Source: Nanobdellota archaeon
GTDB lineage: Archaea > Nanobdellota > Nanobdellia > SCGC-AAA011-G17 > VGLX01
Assembly (NCBI GenBank): GCA_018894775.1
Contig: JAHIPG010000148.1
Span: 1 to 5,371, forward strand
DNA: 5,371 nt
Direction of reading: 5' to 3'
A program made the position numbers and the translations under genes. Shown here piece by piece: positions 1 through 5,023 of this stretch. The notes beneath the pieces are model-generated. The model was not told the DNA's origin, searched no databases, and worked only from the letters and a program-made list of their open reading frames with translations. Numbering within the stretch: the stretch's first letter is position 1; every line of letters starts with the position of its first letter.

Positions 1-854
1 AAATTTATCGCTGCCTCTATCTTTGGTTGCATGCTTCCTTCTGCGAAATGTCCCTCTTTCATATACTTCTTACATTCCTTTACGCTCATCTTATCCAAAT
101 CTATCTGATCTTTTTTTCCATAGTTCAATGATACTTTATCTATCGCTGTAAGGATCATGAGTGTATCTGCTTTGACTTCTTTTGCAAGTATGGCTGCTGT
201 AAGATCTTTATCAATGACTGCAGGAACACCTTTCAGTGTTTTATCTTTTCTGTGGATTACTGGTATTCCTCCTCCGCCGGCTGCTATGACAATATATCCT
301 TCTTCGACCATCTTTTGGATCATACTTATGTTTGTTATCTTCAAGGGTTTTGGTGAAGGGACTACTCTTCTGTATCCTCTGCCTGCATCCTCTTTTATTA
401 TCCATTCTTTATGCTTCCTTTTCATTATCCCTGCTTGCCTTTTGCTGTAGAATAATCCGATTGGTTTTGTTGGATTCTTGAATGCCTTATCATCTTTTGA
501 AACAAGAACAGGCGTTATCATAGTTATTACTTCTTTCTTTATCTTCTCTTTGAACAGAATGTTTTCCAAGACTAATTCAATCATGTAGCCTAATCCGCCT
601 TGGGAATCTGCAACACAAAGTCCTAAGGGTAAGTAAGGAGCTCTTTTCAATCCAGCCTCTACCCTTATCATCATATGGCCTATTGTAGGGCCGTTACCAT
701 GTGTAATGATTATCTGATGACCTTCTTTTATCAATGGTAGAATTCTTCGCATAGACTCTCTTGTGTTGTCAAACTGCTGATGAAAGTCTCCTTTCTGTCC
801 TTTCTTTACTATCGCGTTTCCGCCGAGAGCTATGACTATTTTTCGCTTTTTCAC
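1..854 (-). CDS. arcC: Carbamate kinase, C-terminus beyond the left edge
   Basis: Reversibly transfers phosphate between carbamoyl phosphate and ADP, giving ATP, CO2 and ammonia in the catabolic direction; a soluble cytoplasmic enzyme of the amino acid kinase fold. Reading the minus strand from GTG at 854 gives 284 uninterrupted codons. Visible family motifs in order: ALGGNA (residues 9-14), THGNGPTIG (51-59), LPLGLCVADSQGGLGY (75-90), the lid-region PIGLFYS (131-137), VVPSPKP (164-170), IVIAAGGGGIPV (188-199), VIDKDLTAAILA (213-224) and FAEGSMQPKIEAA (270-282). The family is usually about 310 residues, so roughly 25-30 residues are missing at the window edge, not through a mutation. GTG is chosen because it sits right before the first beta strand, there is no ATG nearby upstream, and a TATA box lies about 26 nt ahead, fitting leaderless translation. 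Its start is 31 nt past the metG stop. Arginine deiminase or other partner genes are not visible here, so the supply of carbamoyl phosphate is unknown. Thr57 replaces the usual Gln of GNGPQVG. Confidence 0.95.
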   Translation of the reverse strand, partial: MKKRKIVIALGGNAIVKKGQKGDFHQQFDNTRESMRRILPLIKEGHQIIITHGNGPTIGHMMIRVEAGLKRAPYLPLGLCVADSQGGLGYMIELVLENILFKEKIKKEVITMITPVLVSKDDKAFKNPTKPIGLFYSKRQAGIMKRKHKEWIIKEDAGRGYRRVVPSPKPLKITNISMIQKMVEEGYIVIAAGGGGIPVIHRKDKTLKGVPAVIDKDLTAAILAKEVKADTLMILTAIDKVSLNYGKKDQIDLDKMSVKECKKYMKEGHFAEGSMQPKIEAAIN

Positions 855-875
855 AGTATTATAATAGTCTTGGAG

Positions 876-885
876 ATTTATAAAA
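876..885 (-). promoter_or_regulatory. TATA box of the carbamate kinase gene
   Basis: On the minus strand this reads TTTTATAAAT, lying directly after the metG stop codon. Its centre is about 26 nt before the GTG at 854, the spacing expected if transcription starts at or next to the start codon. No Shine-Dalgarno sequence is visible before that GTG, which also fits a leaderless mRNA. The box suggests carbamate kinase can be expressed independently of metG although both are on the same strand only 31 nt apart. Read-through from metG is still possible since no T-rich terminator separates them. Confidence 0.55.
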
Positions 886-1254
886 TTATCTTATCTTTGC
901 TCCAGTTTCTATTTCTTTTTCCGGACTTAATAGAACTACTTTTCCTTTGAATTCCGCAGCTAACAACATTCCCTGGCTTTCGACTCCTCTCAATACTGCT
1001 GGCTGTAAATTCCTTACTACAACTACCTGTTTTCCTACTAGTTCATCTTCTTTGTAGTATCCTTTGAGTCCTGCAACTAGCTGTATATCATGTTCCCCTT
1101 CTCCAAGGTCTACCATCAGTATGTATAGTTTATCTGCATCAGGGTGTGGTTGTATCTTGGTAATCTTTCCAACCCTTAAGTCTATTTTTTGGAATTCTTC
1201 AAATGAAATTTTATCATGCATTTCTAATTCTTTTCCTTTTTCTTGTTCAGGCAT
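886..1254 (-). CDS. Possible separate tRNA-binding protein from an internal metG start (Trbp111/MetRS-beta-like)
   Basis: Initiation at the in-frame ATG at 1254 would give a 122-residue protein starting MPEQEKGKELEMHDKISFEE and containing the whole EMAPII/Trbp111-type OB fold. Directly seen: AGGAGG on the minus strand 8 nt before this ATG, a far stronger ribosome binding site than at any other start in the window. The ATG falls exactly in the charged linker between the synthetase body and the OB fold, so the short product would be a complete domain. Stand-alone proteins of this type are known to dimerise and bind tRNA. The caution is that the site is spelled by Lys-Glu-Glu codons (AAG GAG GAA), which a charged linker could contain by chance. 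It is therefore a supported hypothesis, not an established second gene. Confidence 0.4.
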   Translation of the reverse strand: MPEQEKGKELEMHDKISFEEFQKIDLRVGKITKIQPHPDADKLYILMVDLGEGEHDIQLVAGLKGYYKEDELVGKQVVVVRNLQPAVLRGVESQGMLLAAEFKGKVVLLSPEKEIETGAKIR

Positions 1255-2913
1255 TTTATTTTCCTCCTTATTTTCAAAATATTGTGTTACTTTCGAAGTT
1301 TTTTCTTTTAGCTCTTCTATTTTATCATATTCTAATTTTTTGAATATTATTTCAGGTTCTTTTATTTTGTGATTTTTCAGGTTGAATTTTTTGATGTTTT
1401 TCCAGTCTTTTTCTTTGCAGTTCAGTATCTTTAGAATTTTCTGTGATGATTCTGGTATGAATGGCTGTATAAGTAATGCTAGGCATTTGCAGATGTTTGC
1501 TCCAATGAAAACTACTTCTGGATCTTTTGTTTTCCATGGTTCTTTTTTCTCGAAGTATTTATTGCCCATGTCAGATAGCTTCAATATTTCAAACAATGCT
1601 TTTTTCAGCTCAACATTTTCGTATTCTTTGATTATAACATCTATTTGTTTTTCAACCTGTTTCACGAATTTCTTGTCTTTTACTGTTACGCTTGGTATTT
1701 TTTTGTTAAAGTAGTTCTTTGTAAAGCTCAGTGTTCTGTTGATAAAGTTTCCGAAGTTACCTATCAATTCGGTGTTTATTCTTAGTTGGAAATCTTTCCA
1801 AAGGAATTCTGTGTCTTTTGTTTCTGGGATAAGGTATGCTAGGTAGAATCGCCAATAGTCTGCATCAAGTCCAGCATTCGGCAAATTTTCACAGAACACT
1901 CCCCAGTTTTTACTTTTTGAGAACTTACTCCTTTCGTAATTAAGATATTGTAATCCTACTACATTATAGGGTAGGTTATATTTTCCATTTGCTATCAGTT
2001 CCCCAGGGAAAAAAATGGCGTGAAAGGGAATATTATCTTTACCAATAAAATGATACATCTTTGATTTTCCTGTCCAGTATTGTTTCCATTTTTTGCTGTT
2101 CCACTCTTTTGTTGAAGAGATATACCCTATCGGTGCTTCAAACCAGACATAAAATTTAAGATCTTTATATTCTTTTAGAGGAAGGTCTATACCCCATTTC
2201 AGATCTCTTGATATGCATCTTGGCTTCAGACCTTCTTTTAGCCAACTCAATGCCAACTGCTTTACTTGCGATCTCCATATCTTGTTCGGCTTTATCCATT
2301 TCTCTAAGTCTTTTGATATCTTATCCAAAGCGAAGAACAAATGTTTTCTTTCTTTGAATTCAATCTTTATTGAGCCACAGATTGCACAATAAGGTTTTAT
2401 CAGATCCTCTGGTTCCAATAATGAGCTACATTTCTCACATTGATCTCCTCTTGCCCCTATATGTCCGCATTCAGGACATGTCCCTTCTATGTATCTGTCA
2501 GAAAGTTGTTTGTTACAGTCTTTGCAGTAAGGCAATTTCAGTTCTTTCTCTATGATGTATCCTTTCTTGTATATTTCAAGGAAGAATTCTTTTGCTGTTT
2601 CATGATGTATTTTTTTATCTGTCCTTGAGAAATTATCATAGCTTATGTTAAACCAGTCATATATATTTTTATGAATCTTATAATAGAATTTTGTTAATTC
2701 TTTTGGGGTTTTCCCATATTTCTGTGCAGCAATCTCTATCGCTGTACCGTGATCGTCTGTTCCGCCTATTAATATAGCATCATGTCCGATCAGTCTGCAG
2801 TATCTGGCAAATATATCTCCCGGTAAGTGTGATCCAACCACATTTCCTATATGGGGCACATTATTAGTATAGGGTAATGCTACGGTTATCAACCTTTTTT
2901 CCTTCTTCATCAT
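886..2913 (-). CDS. metG: Methionyl-tRNA synthetase with fused C-terminal tRNA-binding domain
   Basis: Charges tRNA-Met with methionine using ATP, in the cytoplasm; essential for initiation and elongation. The 675-residue product (numbered from ATG 2913) shows the class I Rossmann fold with the HIGH-type motif HIGN (21-24) and the TDDHGT segment (52-57). A zinc insert has four CxxC pairs (Cys 130/133, 146/149, 159/162, 176/179), the two-knuckle arrangement. YVWFEAPIGYISS (255-267), GKDNIPFH (291-298) and the KMSKS-type loop KFSKS (330-334) follow, then the alpha-helical anticodon-binding domain starting near ELIGNFGNFINR (382-393). After a lysine/glutamate-rich linker (about 530-566) comes an EMAPII/Trbp111-type OB fold (567-675; IDLRVGKI, HPDADKLY, SQGMLLAA). 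The frame could open at TTG 2916 or at ATG 2913 or 2910; 2913 is favoured because a BRE/TATA-like element lies 26 nt upstream. In many archaea the OB domain is a separate gene; here it is fused, with a strong internal start at the junction. Confidence 0.97.
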   Translation of the reverse strand: MMKKEKRLITVALPYTNNVPHIGNVVGSHLPGDIFARYCRLIGHDAILIGGTDDHGTAIEIAAQKYGKTPKELTKFYYKIHKNIYDWFNISYDNFSRTDKKIHHETAKEFFLEIYKKGYIIEKELKLPYCKDCNKQLSDRYIEGTCPECGHIGARGDQCEKCSSLLEPEDLIKPYCAICGSIKIEFKERKHLFFALDKISKDLEKWIKPNKIWRSQVKQLALSWLKEGLKPRCISRDLKWGIDLPLKEYKDLKFYVWFEAPIGYISSTKEWNSKKWKQYWTGKSKMYHFIGKDNIPFHAIFFPGELIANGKYNLPYNVVGLQYLNYERSKFSKSKNWGVFCENLPNAGLDADYWRFYLAYLIPETKDTEFLWKDFQLRINTELIGNFGNFINRTLSFTKNYFNKKIPSVTVKDKKFVKQVEKQIDVIIKEYENVELKKALFEILKLSDMGNKYFEKKEPWKTKDPEVVFIGANICKCLALLIQPFIPESSQKILKILNCKEKDWKNIKKFNLKNHKIKEPEIIFKKLEYDKIEELKEKTSKVTQYFENKEENKMPEQEKGKELEMHDKISFEEFQKIDLRVGKITKIQPHPDADKLYILMVDLGEGEHDIQLVAGLKGYYKEDELVGKQVVVVRNLQPAVLRGVESQGMLLAAEFKGKVVLLSPEKEIETGAKIR
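1263..1268 (-). promoter_or_regulatory. Internal Shine-Dalgarno AGGAGG within metG
   Basis: The minus strand reads AAGGAGGAAAATAAAATG, a perfect AGGAGG with an 8-nt A-rich, unstructured spacer before an in-frame ATG. It complements the conserved CCUCC at the 3' end of archaeal 16S rRNA. It decides the proposed internal start at 1254. Confidence 0.5.
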
Positions 2914-2934
2914 CAACCCTTTATGCAGACCAAC

Positions 2935-2949
2935 TTTTTATTTGTTTCG
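2935..2949 (-). promoter_or_regulatory. metG: BRE/TATA-like promoter of metG
   Basis: On the minus strand CGAAAC (2949-2944), resembling a purine-rich BRE, is followed by AAATAAAAA (2943-2935), a weak TATA box. The box centre is 26 nt before ATG 2913, so transcription would begin at or very near that start codon. A second candidate, the palindromic CTTTAAAG at 2962-2969, would instead give a leader of about 25 nt carrying the AAAGGG just before the TTG at 2916. Neither is certain. Confidence 0.35.
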
Positions 2950-2989
2950 CTTGATGTAAAACTTTAAAGAATGAGTGATTTAGGTAATA

Positions 2990-2999
2990 TTTATATATT
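2990..2999 (+). promoter_or_regulatory. TATA box of the three-gene cluster
   Basis: TTTATATATT is centred about 26 nt before the ATG at 3020. The stretch between (T-rich, ending TTTAATCATT) has no Shine-Dalgarno sequence, so the first mRNA codon is probably the start codon itself. It is divergent from the metG promoter within a shared intergenic region of about 106 nt. Confidence 0.6.
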
Positions 3000-3019
3000 C
3001 ATATTTTTCTTTAATCATT

Positions 3020-3829
3020 ATGCAAGAAGAAGTCTTAAAGAAGCTTAGTAAATTTACTAAACATAAGCATGTTAGGATAACCGATAGGGGCAATTCTGCT
3101 ATATTTGTTGCTATGGCTATGGTTAAGAAGCTGAATCCTAAGCCGTTTATTCTTATACCTGATCAGGGAGGCTGGATTTCTTTCAGGACATATCCTAGGC
3201 TGTTAGATTTTGATATCAAAGAGATAAGGACTGATAAGGGTATACTTAATCTTAAGACTTTGAAAGAAGGAACAAAAAATGCTTCAGCTCTGATAATGAC
3301 TTCTTTTGCCGGCTATTTTGCTGACCAGCCTTTGAAGAAGATTGCAAAGATTTGCAAGAAAAATGATTGCTTGCTGATAGAGGATGCATCCGGAGCAATA
3401 GGTGATAAAAGTTTATGTGATGGTAAGCGTTCTGATATCATTGTTGGAAGTTTTGGTCGTTGGAAACCTGTAAATCTGGGTTATGGCGGTTTTATATCTG
3501 TTAGGGAAAGAAATTTTTTTGATCAGGCTAAAGAAGCTTTCTCGATGATAAAAGTCCACAATAACATATACGATGAACTTTATCCTTTGCTTAATACTAA
3601 AAGATTGAAGGCTTTATTTGATCTGCAGAAAAAAGTTAAAGAAGAATTGAAATCTAAGAACATAAAGATTTTCCATGAGGCTAAAAGGGGATTAAATGTT
3701 GTTACAGAGTATAGCTCTGAAGTATTAAAGTATTGTGCGGAGAAAAAGTATCAATATGTTTTATGTCCTACTTATATCAGGCTAAATGAGAAAGCTGTTT
3801 CAATTGAACTAAAGAGGTTGGATCTATGA
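3020..3829 (+). CDS. Short DegT/DnrJ/EryC1/StrS-type PLP-dependent aminotransferase-like protein
   Basis: A 269-residue cytoplasmic protein with the fold-type I PLP enzyme plan in DegT-family order. TDRGNSAIFVAMAM (21-34) matches the cofactor-phosphate loop and following helix. LLIEDASGAIGD (118-129) carries Asp122, expected to contact the pyridine nitrogen. GSFGRWKPVNLGYGG (143-157) carries Lys149 in the position of the Schiff-base lysine, followed by the usual glycine-rich GxGG. The Asp-to-Lys distance of 27 residues is typical for the family, so the PLP core looks intact. Family members that transaminate nucleotide sugars usually have 360-400 residues; this one is about 100 shorter, mainly after the lysine, so the C-terminal small domain is reduced and the substrate cannot be inferred. 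It starts the cluster, with a TATA box 26 nt before its ATG and no Shine-Dalgarno, and its stop overlaps the next start as ATGA. Amino-sugar or cell-surface glycan work is the family default but unproven; loss of catalysis is also possible. Confidence 0.8.
   Translation: MQEEVLKKLSKFTKHKHVRITDRGNSAIFVAMAMVKKLNPKPFILIPDQGGWISFRTYPRLLDFDIKEIRTDKGILNLKTLKEGTKNASALIMTSFAGYFADQPLKKIAKICKKNDCLLIEDASGAIGDKSLCDGKRSDIIVGSFGRWKPVNLGYGGFISVRERNFFDQAKEAFSMIKVHNNIYDELYPLLNTKRLKALFDLQKKVKEELKSKNIKIFHEAKRGLNVVTEYSSEVLKYCAEKKYQYVLCPTYIRLNEKAVSIELKRLDL
3814..3818 (+). promoter_or_regulatory. Ribosome binding site of the 101-residue gene
   Basis: GAGGT lies within the last codons of the aminotransferase-like gene, 7 nt before the ATG at 3826. 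It supports that start and translational coupling through the ATGA overlap. Confidence 0.55.
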
Positions 3830-4131
3830 AAAATAAAAAGAAATTGGTTATTTTACCTCTTAAGCTTGCTAATATTGTTATAGCTGCTGTTTTGAAGACT
3901 ATTTTTATTGATATTTTCCTTAATTTTAAACAATCTTGGATTTACACTTTTAATCCAGAGGAGCGTAATAAAATGAAACGTAAACTTGAGGCTGAGAAGC
4001 TGGCTAAGGTTTTAGATGATAGGCTTAAGACTGTCGAAAGGCTTTTATATTCTGTTTTCGAAGACCCATCTTATACAAAATCCGATAAGGGTAAGTATGA
4101 TGTGAAACAACTTAAGAAAGAAGTGAAGTAA
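3826..4131 (+). CDS. Small protein with one hydrophobic segment, function unknown
   Basis: I do not recognise this 101-residue protein. It opens with a lysine cluster (residues 2-6), then a hydrophobic stretch at about 7-34 (LVILPLKLANIVIAAVLKTI onwards) interrupted by Lys13, Lys24 and Asp29, so it may be a transmembrane helix or an amphipathic, membrane-leaning helix. Residues 46-80 form a highly charged predicted helix (EERNKMKRKLEAEKLAKVLD onwards), and the tail is lysine-rich. It would place a basic helical domain next to the membrane if the first segment inserts. Its ATG overlaps the stop of the preceding gene (ATGA) with GAGGT 7 nt ahead, and its stop is 3 nt before the next ATG, so it belongs to the same transcript. 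A second in-frame ATG at 3973 follows GAGGAG and could give a soluble 52-residue form, but that may be coincidence of two Glu codons. No cysteines or recognisable motifs are present. Confidence 0.7.
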   Translation: MKNKKKLVILPLKLANIVIAAVLKTIFIDIFLNFKQSWIYTFNPEERNKMKRKLEAEKLAKVLDDRLKTVERLLYSVFEDPSYTKSDKGKYDVKQLKKEVK

Positions 4132-4134
4132 AAA

Positions 4135-4815
4135 ATGAATTTCATAAAACAAATCGTGGAAAACCAAGTTGATGAAGCAACACATAAAAGATTCGCAAGG
4201 TATGGTAAAGGTGAATATGAAAGAGGTTTGCTTTTGATAAAGAAGAGTAAAAAAAATATCAGGCTCAAGGGAAGCTATGATTGGTCTAATGATTTTTTTG
4301 GTATAATAGCAAATAATATTTCTGAAGATACAGAGGTTAAAGGTAACATTGTTGCTACTAGAGATTTTGAGTCTGAACTTGATGTAGAAACAATCAAGTA
4401 TTCTAAGTGGGGTAAGATGTATACTGCTGAGATAAAGCTTACGTTGACTCCTGAACAGATGAAGTCTATTTATGAAAAGTTCAAGGGAGATTTTATCTTG
4501 CTGAGTATCAAGTCTGATGATTTCAAGTTGAGTGTAAAAAATAAAGTCCCTAAGCCAGGTGGTAAGATTAAAGATAATTTCTGTTCTGCGACCTTGCCAC
4601 TGAATACTTTGGATGAGTTTGCTTTTGATTTTGATCAGGATTTTACTGAGGTAAGCATAGTAAATAAGTTCATCATCACAGACTTGGAAGTTCCTGATGA
4701 GTATAAGAAGGATTTTGCTCAAGCTAGGCTGATGGCAAAGAGAAAAGGTAAGCTTATTCGTACTATTACTGCTGATGGTAATAATACAGAGAAAGAGTAT
4801 CCTATGGAAGCTTAA
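4135..4815 (+). CDS. Conserved-looking hypothetical protein, 226 residues
   Basis: Function unknown. The protein has no signal peptide, no membrane segment and only one cysteine (Cys150), so it is probably cytoplasmic. It begins with a short amphipathic helix (MNFIKQIVENQVDEATHKRF), then FARYGKGEYERG (20-31). Alternating beta-type segments fill the middle (for example TEVKGNIVATRDF 66-78 and MYTAEIKLTLTPEQM 95-109). A glycine/lysine motif, KPGGKIKDNFCSATLP, covers 140-155. The C-terminal part has VSIVNKFIITDLEVPDE and a basic KRKGKLIRTI (202-211). The basic tail could suggest nucleic acid or ribosome contact, but that is only a guess. The style resembles hypothetical proteins common in DPANN archaea, which I cannot confirm. 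It follows the 101-residue gene by 3 nt and is the last gene of the cluster, followed at once by T-rich termination sequence. The start has only a weak purine-rich site (GAAGTGAAG) and probably depends on coupling. Confidence 0.8.
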   Translation: MNFIKQIVENQVDEATHKRFARYGKGEYERGLLLIKKSKKNIRLKGSYDWSNDFFGIIANNISEDTEVKGNIVATRDFESELDVETIKYSKWGKMYTAEIKLTLTPEQMKSIYEKFKGDFILLSIKSDDFKLSVKNKVPKPGGKIKDNFCSATLPLNTLDEFAFDFDQDFTEVSIVNKFIITDLEVPDEYKKDFAQARLMAKRKGKLIRTITADGNNTEKEYPMEA

Positions 4816-4832
4816 TTCTTTTTATCATTTTT
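4816..4832 (+). terminator. Oligo-T terminator of the three-gene cluster
   Basis: Two T tracts, TTCTTTTT (4816-4823) and TTTTT (4828-4832), begin immediately after the stop of the 226-residue gene. Archaeal RNA polymerase commonly terminates at runs of T without a hairpin. Just beyond them is the BRE/TATA of L3, which makes a transcription boundary here likely. Confidence 0.55.
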
Positions 4833-4835
4833 CCA

Positions 4836-4852
4836 CCGAAATCTTTATAAAT
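4836..4852 (+). promoter_or_regulatory. Strong BRE/TATA promoter for the L3 ribosomal operon
   Basis: CCGAAA (4836-4841), a good BRE, is followed after two bases by TTTATAAAT (4844-4852), close to the archaeal consensus and the best promoter in the window. The start site is expected about 25 nt downstream, near 4873, which leaves an unusually long leader of about 150 nt before the L3 start at 5024. The other promoters seen here sit so close to their start codons that they predict no leader at all. Confidence 0.65.
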
Positions 4853-4906
4853 GCTTAAAATTCTGAAAGTTTTACCCTACTGATAAAATAAAATAGTTTT
4901 CGCAAG

Positions 4907-4920
4907 AAAGTTATTTAATA
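4907..4920 (+). promoter_or_regulatory. Possible second TATA element before L3
   Basis: TTATTTAATA (4911-4920), preceded by purine-rich sequence, could serve as a weaker second promoter starting near 4941. That would remove the first leader hairpin from the transcript while keeping the second. The match is modest in AT-rich DNA. Confidence 0.2.
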
Positions 4921-4921
4921 A

Positions 4922-5005
4922 GTGAATACAGCCGCTGATTCTAGAAGGCGACTGCAACCTGATGTCTTAAGGTTGCTGCTTGAAGGAATATCTTTAAGTA
5001 TGTAA
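4922..5005 (+). CDS. Possible 27-residue leader peptide upstream of L3
   Basis: GTG at 4922 opens 27 codons ending in TAA at 5003-5005, giving a peptide that begins MNTAADSRRRLQPDVLRL and ends in a leucine-rich helix-like segment. It lies in the same frame as L3 and stops 18 nt before the L3 ATG, a position suited to translational coupling. The stretch is visibly richer in G and C than its surroundings. Against it: the start is GTG with no clear Shine-Dalgarno, and the same bases form two hairpins, so the raised GC may reflect RNA structure instead. The length is within what chance can produce. Confidence 0.2.
   Translation: MNTAADSRRRLQPDVLRLLLEGISLSM
4929..4976 (+). promoter_or_regulatory. 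Two adjacent hairpins in the L3 leader
   Basis: Hairpin 1 pairs CAGCCGC (4929-4935) with GCGACTG (4948-4954): six pairs around one C-A mismatch and a 12-nt loop. Hairpin 2 pairs GCAACCT (4954-4960) with AGGTTGC (4970-4976): seven perfect pairs and the 9-nt loop GATGTCTTA. They share G4954, so they are either stacked end to end or compete by one pair. There is no T tract after hairpin 2, so it is not a bacterial-type terminator. The position in a long leader ahead of a ribosomal operon suggests a site for autogenous control by a ribosomal protein, which is an inference. Confidence 0.4.
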
Positions 5006-5008
5006 GAA

Positions 5009-5014
5009 AAGGAT
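5009..5014 (+). promoter_or_regulatory. Ribosome binding site of L3
   Basis: AAGGAT lies 9 nt before the ATG at 5024, a moderate Shine-Dalgarno match. It fits translation from a leadered mRNA, unlike the starts at 854 and 3020. Confidence 0.45.
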
Positions 5015-5023
5015 TTAGATAAA

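Noticed and set aside
157..450. A 97-codon plus-strand open frame
   Set aside because: It lies opposite carbamate kinase, whose family motifs run unbroken through this region on the minus strand.
1064..2628. Several plus-strand open frames (and a minus-strand one at 1352-1537) within metG
   Set aside because: They are other-frame shadows; metG is intact here with all expected MetRS motifs, and the alternative products are low-complexity Ser/Phe/Cys-rich sequences.
4045..4722. A 225-codon minus-strand open frame opposite the 226-residue gene
   Set aside because: Its product is a run of Ile, Phe and Leu typical of the complement of a lysine- and aspartate-rich gene. It has no promoter or ribosome binding site, and the plus-strand frame fits tightly into the cluster by spacing.
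4935..4966. Box D-like CTGA and box C-like TGATG, suggesting a C/D-box guide RNA or kink-turn in the L3 leader
   Set aside because: The order and spacing do not make a C/D RNA, there is no terminal C-D stem, and TGATG lies at the edge of a simple hairpin instead of in a GA-rich internal loop.
4954..4976. Hairpin read as an intrinsic terminator
   Set aside because: No T run follows the stem, and the L3 gene begins 47 nt later on the same strand.
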